Below are positions 46,995 through 56,815 of a stretch of 64,000 bases of DNA, in pieces. Source of the stretch: Thozetella sp. PMI_491. Its lineage: Eukaryota > Ascomycota > Sordariomycetes > Chaetosphaeriales > Chaetosphaeriaceae. How positions within the stretch are numbered: the stretch's first letter is position 1; each line of letters starts with the position of its first letter. The stretch spans positions 823,202-887,201 of the forward strand of contig MU270020.1 in the NCBI GenBank assembly GCA_021432635.1, given 5' to 3'. Under the pieces are notes generated by a model, which saw nothing but the letters and a program-made list of their open reading frames with translations, was not told where the DNA came from and did no database searches. A program made the translations under genes and the position numbers.

Positions 46995-48241
46995 ATGTCT
47001 GCCGCCCCCGACAGCAAGCGCAGGAAGCTCTCCGCGCCCGAGGTCGCCGAGACCTCCAATGGCAGCGCGGAGCAGGCCACCGTAGACATTGGAGTCTTCA
47101 TCCCCATCGGCAACAATGGCTGGCTGATCTCGACAACGTCGCCTCAGTACATGCCCAGCTTCGAGTTGAACAAGCAGATCGTGCAGAAGGCCGAGGGGTA
47201 CGGGCTCGACTTCGCCCTCTCCATGATCAAGCTCCGCGGCTTCGGGGGCAAGAGCGAGTTCTGGGACCACAACCTCGAGTCCTTCACCCTCATGTCGGCC
47301 ATCGCCGCCGTAACCTCCAAGATCAAGCTCTTCGCCTCCACCGCCATCCTGACCCTCCCGCCCCCCTTGGTGGCGCGGATGGCCTCCACCATCGACTCCA
47401 TTGCCCCCGGCCGTTTCGGCGTGAACATCGTCACCGGTTGGCAAGCGGCCGAGTACACGCAGATGGGCATTTGGCCCGGCGATTCCTACTTCGGGTGAGC
47501 CTCCTCCGCTCTGCCAGTCCCTTGGGGTCGCCCCAACCGCCGATTTGGCTGCTAACCCGGGGGCCGAACCCTAGATACCGCTACGACTATGCTTCTGAGT
47601 ACGTTCAGGTGATGAAGGACCTCTGGACCAAGGGATCGTCCGACTTCAAGGGCAAGCACTTCACCATGACCGACTGCAAGCTCTCCCCGCCCCCCTCAGG
47701 CAAGATCCCCATCGTCGCGGCCGGGCAGTCCGGCCGGGGAATGGAGTTCGCCGCCAACTACGCCGACTTTGACTTCATCATGGGCACGGGGTACAACACG
47801 CCGCTCGCCTTCGCCGATGCCTCGGAGCGCCTCAAGGACGCGGCGGCAAAGGCAGGCCGCGACTGCGGGGCGATGGTGCTCTTCATGGTCATCGCCGATG
47901 AGACGGACGAGGCGGCCGAGGCCAAGTGGAAGACGTACTACGAGGGCATGGACCTGGACGCCCTGGCCTGGATCGGAGAGATGACGTCCAAGGACAAGAA
48001 CGCCGACCAGAACTCGACAGCCAAGACCATCATCAAGAAGGATCTCCCTCCGGGATCGGTCAACCTGAACATGGGGACGCTGGTCGGCTCGTACGAAAAT
48101 GTCGCCGGCATGCTGGACGAGGTGGCTACCGTCGGCGGAATGAAGGGCATCATGCTGGTCTTCGATGACTTCTTGGAGGGCTTGGATGTGTTCGGAACCA
48201 AGATCCAGCCGCTCATGAAGAGCAGGAAGGGCAGGGCATGA
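46995..48241 (+). CDS. RutA-like flavin monooxygenase (luciferase-like family)
   Basis: Exons 46995-47494 and 47575-48241 (80-bp intron, TTCGG|GTGAGC..CTAG|A) give 388 residues. It is strikingly close to bacterial RutA, the FMNH2-dependent enzyme that opens the uracil ring: [92 protein letters not shown] and [16 protein letters not shown] all match RutA text as I recall it. A 25-30-residue polar N-terminal extension ([10 protein letters not shown]) is extra and could be a nuclear-type basic patch or simply disordered. It needs a flavin reductase partner, not found here. It is convergent with a DAL5-type permease 168 bp away. Pyrimidine substrate is inferred from family; an alternative is another cyclic amide. 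Confidence 0.93.
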
Positions 48242-48409
48242 AGGCAGGGCGACGCGGGCTACGGCGCATGTTGCGCGGATAACGACAACCAAGCGACCTT
48301 GGTAGCAAATTTGCTATAATCAGCCATGAGTATGATATGTTACGATTTCAACCCCAAGTTAGCCCCCATTATCACCGAGAGGAAAGGATACCAGGATCCA
48401 CAGCTATCA

Positions 48410-50426
48410 TTACAAGCCATAAATGAACGTGTGCTTCTTGTCTCCATAACGAGCATCATCCCGCTGCTCCTGCTCAATCTCCTCCTGGCTCATCTGCGCC
48501 AAGACGCCGCGCTTGTGCCGGTTCACAGCCGTTAGCGTGAAGCGGTAAGCGAGATAGCCCAAGAAAGCCGCCGCAACGAAGCCTAGTGTCACATAGAATG
48601 ACAAATGGTAGGTGGGGGCGTAGTTGGAGCTGTAGATTTGCGATCCGATGACGCCGGCAAGGTTTCCGAAACCATTCACACCCAGCACGAGGGATCGTTT
48701 GCCCGGCTCTGCGGTGCGAGAGAGGTCAGCGTCCATTGCAATGATCGCCTAAGAAGAAAAGGGCTATGCTTACCAGGCGTGTTGCCGCTCAGCCATGCGA
48801 TGGTCAGAGGGGCCGAGACATAGCACCCGAAGAGGAGGATGCAGAGGCCGGCGTACTTGCCACCCTGGCTCTCCGCTGTCACCGTTACGATTAAACCAAT
48901 CAGCCCTATGCCAATGCTGGTGACAATATGGTAGCCTCTCTCCTTCCTAAAGTTTCGAGGTCAGCATGACTAAAGTCCGGAAACTCATGTCGCGTTGCGC
49001 TACCTACACTCGGTCCGAGTTCCAAGCAAAGATCCACAGCCCAACAGCGCCGCAAACATAAGGCGGGACGGACATCTGCGCATGATTAGCAAGCAAGCTT
49101 CAAACGTGGTCCTAGTCTCCGACGCACCAAGTTAGCCTCCAGGTTGGAGTAGCCCAGGGCCGCCAACACCAATGGTAAGAAGACACTAAACGCCTGTGTC
49201 GGAACGCTAGCGCAGATGTTGAACACGAGCACAAACCAAAGTTTCCAGTCCTTGGCCGTCTCAATGATGTCGCGCTTGGACAACCGGTCCGTCTCGACCC
49301 CGTCCTCGCCGTACTCGTGCTGCACAAACAGAGCGCTGTCTTGGCGGATGCGTTCGGCAGCGAAGGTGCGCTCCTCCGCCGTGAGGAACCATGCGGAGCC
49401 CGGGCCGGCTGGCAGGAAGAACCAAGCGATAATAGCGAGTATGCAAGTGAGAGCACCTTCAATAATGAAGAGGTATTGCCAGTTGAGAAGCGCTCCGGAC
49501 CGGATCTGAAAGATGCCGTAGGCTAGGAGAGCTGCGCGTCAGCAGCCAATCAATGGGCACTTTCATATGAATCGGGGAAGAATGGAGGAGCATACAGAGA
49601 GCACCGGAGAATGCGCCGGCAATTGCATACTGGCCGTAGAAAATGCCCACGCGGATGGCAAGGTCAAATCGGGGGTAAAAGAAGGAGAGATAGGCCACTG
49701 CGGTTGGGTAGAAGCCGGCCTCAAAGAGGCCGATCAGCAGACGCATGGCGATGAGGGCCCCTGTGCAAATTAAAAAGGTCAGTGGACGGAATATCGAGCA
49801 AACCGAGTAAGAGACTTACCACGACCATGGATAAAAGCCTGGCCAATCGTAACCGCTCCCCACGACAGCTGCCGGCCACATCGTTAGCTCTCGTCCTGAG
49901 TTGCGGGTGATGCGTGGGCTACCAACCATCATGATGGGGATCCAATGCTTAGCCCCAACCCATCGCCCTACCGCCGCAGAGATGGGTTGAAAGATGACGA
50001 ATGTAATGTAGAACAGAGATGTGGCATAGTTGAGGTCGGCCGGCTCCGCTCCGATAGCTTGCATGAATCCTAAGGCGCGCATCGTGTAAGTGGCTACGTA
50101 CAACATAGTTGAACCTTGAAACACAGGAAAAGACAGGGCATACCTTGAGTCTGCGCATTGCCAACGTTGCTCTTGTCGAGACCGTTGAACAGGTACAGCA
50201 GAGAGAGGAGCGGGAGCATGGCGATATCCATCTTGCGACTCACGCGGCGGTTCATAGCCGCTTCTTCTGGTGTCATCGCGAGGCTGCCATGACCGGTAGG
50301 CTTGTCTCTCGCAGTCTCCAGGTTGTCCCGGAGCTCCGCCTTCAAAAATTCCTTCCCGGCGTCATAATCCGGCTCGGCATGCGCCGAGTGCGAGCTTTGC
50401 TGCTCTGGATCCGCTTTCTGGTCCAT
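48410..50426 (-). CDS. MFS permease, anion:cation symporter (DAL5/allantoate) family
   Basis: Eight exons (minus): 50426-50144, 50069-49927, 49868-49820, 49760-49596, 49522-49128, 49075-49008, 48946-48774 and 48708-48410; 524 residues with all phases agreeing. A polar N-terminus is followed by MLPLLSLLYLFNGLDKSNVGNA (helix 1 and the family's D-x-[ST]N-G-A box), IAMRLLIGLFEAGFYPTAVAYLSFFYP (the R-x-GxxEAG-xP motif of MFS loop/helix 4), GSAWFLTAEERTFAAERI, and ICASVPTQAFSVFLPL and WLSGNTP-PGKRS in the second half, giving about 12 helices. Relatives carry allantoate, ureidosuccinate, nicotinate or similar organic anions. It is convergent with the RutA-like gene and divergent from the GH125-like gene. 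The substrate may be a pyrimidine or ureide (inference). Confidence 0.88.
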
Positions 50427-51089
50427 GGTGACAAGGCGCGCAGTGGCTGGCTGGGTCGGCTTACTGGATCAAGGTGAGGGCTGTGTCTTGGTGTTTCGGA
50501 CAATCATGAGAGACCACTGCCGAATTGCTAGGAGCTTCCATCGGCCAAGAGATGCCATTTTTATATTCGCTCATGGGTGACACATCATATGCTTTTTTCC
50601 GCGTTGGACTGACCCAAATTGCCGGGTCGAGATGACGGAGGCCCGGGTAGCTACCCGACATGTATAAGTCGGTCTAAGTGGATCGCGGGCAAGCACCCGG
50701 AGGCAAAACGCCTTTGATGAAGCCATCTCCCCACAGCTCAGGGGTAGAATCCCCAAGACCCCCCAAAAGCGGTCCCGATTGTGGGGAGATTCTGACCAAT
50801 TTTCTTCTGGATGTACGGCGGTAACCCGGCCACAACAGCGCGGGGCCCCAGATTCCGTCACTCAAAGGCCCCGGGTAGCTTCCCGACAGCACCAGCAGCA
50901 CGGCATTGGCACCACAGCATCGGGAATTACCAAATTTTTGTTTGCTAGCAGCAGACCGGGAACGGGAAAGCAAAAAAAAAAAAAAAAACCTGGTTCATCC
51001 ATGTGGCCGCGAGTATTATCCATAAACTCCCAGATGCCCCGGCCTTTCCCGCTCCCCCTGCAACAGACTCTTCTGCCGTACCACGCAAG
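50427..51089. promoter_or_regulatory. Divergent promoter of permease and GH125-like gene with CGG-N8-CCG palindromes
   Basis: The bidirectional intergenic DNA holds a perfect 14-bp palindrome CGGGTAGCTACCCG (50644-50657) and a one-base variant CGGGTAGCTTCCCG (50872-50885), both within a wider shared GGCCCGGG context. Each has CGG and CCG half sites 8 bp apart, the layout bound by Zn2Cys6 dimers. A further 10-bp inverted pair TCTCCCCACA (50726-50735) and TGTGGGGAGA (50780-50789) contains CreA-like cores. An A-run of about 18 lies at 50972-50989. Confidence 0.5.
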
Positions 51090-53289
51090 ATGGGGTCCAA
51101 CGCCTACCTCGACCATGAGCACGCGTCGCCCGAGATGCGCGACTACTCACAGCCCCGAAGATTCGACCTGTCCAAAGAAAAACTCAACAAGCCAGTGGAC
51201 ATTGGCCTGAATGGAACTTCGGTGTCCAGTGACCCATTTGGAGGCGTGAGAGCCCCTCTCCTTGAGATTGTGAAAATGTAGCAGGAGCTAACGAGCATAG
51301 ATCCTGCAACTCAGCGGCTACCACCCTGAGCATGGAATCATAGTCGTGGCGCCGTACGAGCAGTTCGACGGCTCAAAATACCATGAGCCGACGTACGTAC
51401 GTCAATACCGGGCCCGCATGCTTCAGATGCTCCAGAAAGGGCTGCCTGGGTTCGGTCTTCGGGTCCAGGGACAGCACGGAGCGCCAAGTGCCGTGACCAT
51501 CGAGTTCGGGTCCCTCGGGACCGCGGTGATGCGATATCGCCTCGAAGAGACCGCCAATGTCGTGTACACTCTGGAAGTGCTCGAGGACGGGAGCTTGTCA
51601 CAAACCGCCTCGATCTCAAGCATAAGTGAAGCCGAGGTCCGTATCGATTACGAACTAGACCTCGGGCTGAGCGTTCATCGCGCCTCGTACGGGCAGCTTA
51701 CGGAGGGCGGGCCGATCCCGCTACCGCCATCGGAGAACCACCTTCAGCTCCACCACGGCGGCGCTTACTTGACCGTCTCTAACAAATATCTTGGAGCGCA
51801 TCTTCAGGCGAGGCTCAACTCCAACGGAACGCCCGTAAATCTTGATGGGTTACACGAGACGGTCCGGAAAGACCGGCCGCTAAATGCCTCGCTCTCCCGT
51901 ACTATTAATCTTGCACCAGGCTCGACGACTACTGTAACGGCCGAGTTTCGATTACTACCGTTCCTTCATCAGGACGCCGCTGTGCTTCCGTGGAGCTCCG
52001 CAACACAGGCTTCCGCGGCAAGCAAGGCACCACAGTGGCACAGCCCCGAAAAGCTCGAGACATTCATTGTGCGGCGCAACCTCGACTATATCCTCGGCAA
52101 CTGCTCGCTCTCCCTCTCAGAAGACTGCGTGGCCATCATCACAGATCATGTGGCACTACCCCTCGGGTGGAATCGGGACAACTAGTAAGTCCACATCCCG
52201 GTTCCCTGTCCTAAGAGACGCTTACGATTGACCGCCTGCAGTTGGCAATGGAAGTTCCTGATGGAAGTTCGCCGGGGCCTTGACCGACTCGTATCCACCG
52301 CCGCAGCCCAGCAGTATCGCGTGTCATTAGACCGAACGATCAAAGGCCATCTCAACTGGGTGTTCTTGCGTGCCCAAAGGCCGCAGAAGATCTGGCACCG
52401 GTCTTATCTTATTACCGGGCGACCGAAGGACGGACCAGTCTTTCAGCTCGACCAGCAGTGCTATCCATTCCTAGAGTTGTGCGACTTCTTCGACGAGCTC
52501 CCTCACGAAACCGAATTTGTGAAGAGTCTCCTCGCGGGAGACGCCTTCGATGAAGTTCTCGGGCTAGTCCAAACCAAACAAGACCCCGTGACCGGTCTCT
52601 TCCCTACGGATGAGACTCCTGGAGACGACGCAGTCGAGCATCCGTTCCACTTTTCTAGTCATGTCCTCTTGTGGCACACGTATTCCCGGCTCTGTCGTCT
52701 ACTCCAATTCCTTGGCCCCTCCCACGAGGCCAACGCAGAGCGTATGGGCTCTCTCGCTGCCCAGGTCCGGGCCTCTACGCTGCAGCACTTTTTCACAACT
52801 GAACCTGCCACCGGAGAGCCCATTATCGCGTACTTGACGGATGGGCAAGGCCATCACACCCTCTACCACGACGCCAACGACATCCCGACCATCTTCGCCC
52901 CAAAATGGGGCTTCCTCGAGGAGCCGTCGGAGACCCAGGCCTGGCACAACACGATGCGCTTTGCGCTGTCGACGCGGAACACCCTCGGCTATGCATCGGG
53001 CGGTCCGTTCGAAGGGCTTGGCAGTGTGCACTCGAAAGGCCCATGGCCGCTCGGTTACTTTCAAGAATTGGCGTATTTCGATGCCACCCAGGACTGGGCC
53101 ATGCGGCAGGCCGTGTGGAAACGGATCGGCGGCGCGATGCAGTGGGACGGGACGTTCGGAGAAGCAGTGGATGTCGCCCGCGGCAATACCACGAGCAAAG
53201 CTTGGTTCAGCTGGCCGGGATCCATGCTTGGGGCGGCGCTCGTGCCTGAACTTGCAGTTATGACATGGATTTCACCGGCTCCGCAATGA
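51090..53289 (+). CDS. GH125-like glycoside hydrolase with N-terminal beta domain
   Basis: Exons 51090-51245, 51301-52184 and 52242-53289 give 695 residues. The C-terminal half looks like an (alpha/alpha)6 glycosidase: FQLDQQCYPFLELCDFF, PFHFSSHVLLWHTYSRL, YASGGPFEGLGSVHSKGPWP, GTFGEAVDV and TSKAWFSWPGSMLGA. The ordering GIGS-H / E / REWF-W-NS is that of GH125 exo-alpha-1,6-mannosidases (Mug157-like), though residues differ enough that another six-hairpin family is possible. The first 300 residues, with LHHGGAYLTVSNKYLG, look like an all-beta domain. No signal peptide is seen from 51090, so the enzyme may be intracellular; an upstream coding exon cannot be excluded. It shares its promoter with the DAL5-type permease. 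Confidence 0.68.
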
Positions 53290-53720
53290 ACGAGACCGTT
53301 TGTGCGGACCACATAGAGTTACATTTTACCCGTTGGGCTAGGCCCACCCCTCTTGTTAAATCTTAGGATATTAGAGCATCGGTGCATCACGTAGCTGTCT
53401 AACTAATAGAAGCCAAGGAGGTAATAAGGATTCTCTATATTATCTAAGCTTACAGCGTAGCGCCTATACGGTATCTCTAGTCTCTCGGTTGGTCGGCGTT
53501 TCTCATCTGACCCCAACATCGCCGACCTATTGGAAAGACAAGTTGCTAAGCCTACCCGTAACTCCTAGCCTCATAAAAAGCCCGAAACTAATAAAAACAA
53601 ACAGAAATCTATGCTTTGGGATCTCATGACTCCAGGTACTCTCTATTCTGTCGTAAAACTCGGCCTGTCCAACTCCGTCGTGATTTTCATTGCCTGTCTC
53701 ATACCCTGCCGATTATCGGT
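53290..53720. other. Intergenic with degraded repeat-like DNA
   Basis: AT-rich with frequent TAG and CTA words, resembling RIP-altered repeat remnants, but no element can be named. Confidence 0.35.
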
Positions 53721-53975
53721 CTAGATAAGAGAAGGAGGAAGCTGAATGCCCTATTATTCTAGTGTTAGTTGCCATTTTCGGGGGTTTGCATGTAGCGTCG
53801 AGGAATAGGAAGGGCCACTCACCATAGGCGGGAGGATTGGGCTCGCGCGCTTGGTCTTCACGACCGTGGTGCGCTCAACATAGGCGGCGGTGGAAGTGGA
53901 GTCGAAAGAGGACTTGGCCCGGCTCGACTGGGAGTCCGACTTGGACGAGGTCTTGGACTTGAAGCTGAAAGGCAT
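53721..53975 (-). CDS. Small Ser/Lys-rich protein
   Basis: Exon 1 (minus 53975-53823, 51 codons) starts MPFSFKSKTSSKSDSQ and ends ILPPM before a consensus GTGAGT donor. The likely last exon 53750-53721 adds ten codons after an acceptor 14 bp from a CTAAC branch site; a nearer acceptor would give a different short tail. The product of about 60 residues is rich in Ser, Lys and Thr and appears disordered. TATAAA (minus strand, 54113-54108) and a long CAAC/TTCC-rich leader precede it, the pattern of strongly expressed stress or conidiation transcripts. No domain recognised. Confidence 0.55.
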
Positions 53976-56815
53976 TTTGAATTGGTGGAAGGTAGACTGT
54001 TTATATTGGTGATCCAACGTTGTGATTGGTGGGTGTAGGCTTGGAAGTGGAGAAGCTTGGAAGAGCTGAATGTTTGTCGGAGGCAAGAGAGAAGTTGTCT
54101 TGATGGTTTATAGGATTGGATTGCTTTGCTTTGCTGATGTAGAATAAAGCATTTTGAAGACGAAGACCTGCCGTTGTTATATACAGGTTTGGCTACTGCT
54201 AGAATCGTAACGGGTTGACGTATGAGTCGCTCTCCAGCTCCGACGCGTTTCCGATGCTTCGCAAGCTAGCGTACGAATCGATATTCCGACATAAAAGTGG
54301 ACCCATCGGAGTTCAGCTTGAGCAACTCGGACACTCCTCTGGGATGCTTGCTGACGCGGCGCTGCAGCCAACCCAAAGGCCGTTGGGTACGCAACCGCTG
54401 TCAAATGCCAATGTGGCTGACAGAAGCTGCATATGTATGCGAGTGCAAAGGACATAGCGCAACGTCATCAGCCACAGCGTCTGCTACGACATTCATTGGA
54501 TTGGAGGCGGTGACGTTGTTTCCATCGTCATCTGGATGGAAGGAGGCCTTGACCAGCGTCTATGCCTCTCCGGATGCCAACGGGACCCAGTAACACAAGC
54601 GGTGTTGAATTTGAGGCTGTAAAGTGTGGTGGGCAACTACGGGATGTTCATCACAGCGGTTCGTGCTTACGATTTCCATTTATGCACTATAAAAGGACAT
54701 CAATTTTGAGAAACATGATAAACGCGACGGCCATTGTAGGTGTCCTTAGAATAGCTCCCACAGGCTCAAGTGAAAAACACGCTCTTACTCAATCATAAGT
54801 GGTTTCAAGGCTGAATATAGCAGAACTGGCTAAGGTTGCAACCCTGAAACAATAGTAGGATAGGTAGGTAAATGCTTCTTAAGCAACTATGTGCTAGTCC
54901 GAGCAGCCAATCGTTTTCAGCTAGGTAGTTCAAGCCCCAGTTTTACATATCCCAGCTGGAATGACTGGAAGGTTTCGCCGATGGAGGGCTAGCCTCGCGA
55001 AGGGGGGGCATTAAACGTTACATTTCTGTGCCAGCATGCCGTGACTTCACCCTTAGCTAGTTCGGAATTATGAAGCAAACGGAAAGACAAAGAAAGCTCA
55101 GAGCCAAAGATTCAAGTCAAGCAGCTCAATGGCTGGAGAGCCACAGGCGGAGTGATATAATGGGCCTTTGAGGGAAAGTACTAATTTCGGTAGAGATCAA
55201 TGCCTTGCGGTAGGCGTTCCGCAAGCCTTCGGTCTTGACAAAACGGTGGTTTGTATATGTGCATGGCACATGGCAAGCTCAGGGTACTTAAATTCTCACA
55301 TTTGGCGATCTATTTGTCTCTACCCAAGTGACCTCGGAATACGAATCGCAGCCCATGAGACGGCAGGCCTTGTCTAAGTCCCTGGCCGAGATGGTAGTTC
55401 TTTCGAATAACTTGTTATATGCCAAATATTTGGCAACTTCACCAGCTTGTAACCGGCAGCCCCGAAGCCCTTCTGTTCCCTTGGGGAGCCCAGATGCTGT
55501 CACTGCACTCTGTAGGTTCCAATAAAATACTTTTGGCGTTAAGTACCTGCGTATAGCACAGTTGAATGCTATTTAGTATAGCCAAGCTCTCTCTGCAGTA
55601 GTAGATGGGGAAGAGACAACTATGCAGCTTGCACGACCCACCAAGCAAGCTGGGAGGTCTTCGCTAGGCCGCCAACAGCGAAGGAGCCAGAACTAGAGGT
55701 ACGAGTGTTAAAAGCACCGCGTCGCACAAGTCTTACCACTTTGAAAATATTGTTCGCCTACTAATACCGACAAGAAACACTCTCTAAAAGAGGGTTGGAG
55801 TGCCTCCGATGTCGTTATACTAGATTCCACGAGTCGCATTCACTGCTACTTGAGAACTTCTATCAAACCTATAAGTCCGAGTGTTTTTTCCCAATCTGCT
55901 ACTTTCTTATACACTTTAATACCGTCAATTTCTCGAATTCCGATGTCTGTCCTGGCCTATTTCGATCGCGTGAGACGGGCGGATTCCACCCACTCTAAGA
56001 TCTCTCCGTTCTTTTTTTTTAGAAACTGCCATATCGATATGAAAAAGAGTGCGCTCTATTTCCTACATACGTCTTCCTAGGAACCAGCAATCCCTCTTTG
56101 GGCACCGAGGCGATAGACCTAAGTGCTTCCAGCATTAGCCGCGTGTACGGAGTAAGTGCTGTGCAATTAGTTGGTGAAATTTGCCCATTTAAAGCACAGC
56201 TAGCTATCAATAAGGAGTCCTAATTAGCTCTCCAGAAAAACAAAATAATTTACAAGATTGGTAGCTGCTTCACTCGAGCCCTTCAATAATTCTGTTCACA
56301 CAGATGCTTCTTTCGACGAAGAGAACTACTAAACCTGTTATGGACGCTAGCTAAACCGTATCGAGCGATAGGTCTTCGGAATGCCACCACGGGAGGTTGG
56401 GGGACTCGTTAATTTTTCCCAGTTAAGATGCTAGGCGTAAAAGGTTAGCGTCTGTTTCGGCGTTCGGCTGCAGGTAAGCACTTCTCCCCTTTCGCAGCGA
56501 CGCGTGGCCGGGGTACACCCTTCCAAAGTTCAAGCCGATTGCCAAGCCGGAGCTCGACTCGTCTCCGACTGCACCCGCCAACCTACCAGGCGAGCATCCC
56601 AATCCCGTCGTTCCCGACACTCTGGGAGTTATTCCTACGCATACACTTCGTACACCCTCGCGTCGTGTCCTCCCCCCCCCTGTCGCTTCATCCTCTGAGA
56701 CCTCGCCAAGTCGTCGAGCCGAGTCGGTTTTTTCAACTCCGATCTGGCACTGAGCAACGCCGAAGCTATCGGCTGCTCATATTGTGTGGGACCCAAGCTT
56801 CCCGCCTCCTTCGCC
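53976..56815. other. Gene-poor, partly AT-rich stretch
   Basis: Contains the TATA box of the small gene (54108-54113, minus). Beyond it, only short frames and AT-rich patches (55500-56300) suggestive of old repeats; no transposase motif was secured. The last 400 bp form the upstream region of the Zn2Cys6 gene, with C-rich patches. Confidence 0.35.

Noticed and set aside
55850-56250. Transposase-like words in AT-rich DNA
   Set aside because: No DDE or HTH motif could be secured in any frame, so no element is named.
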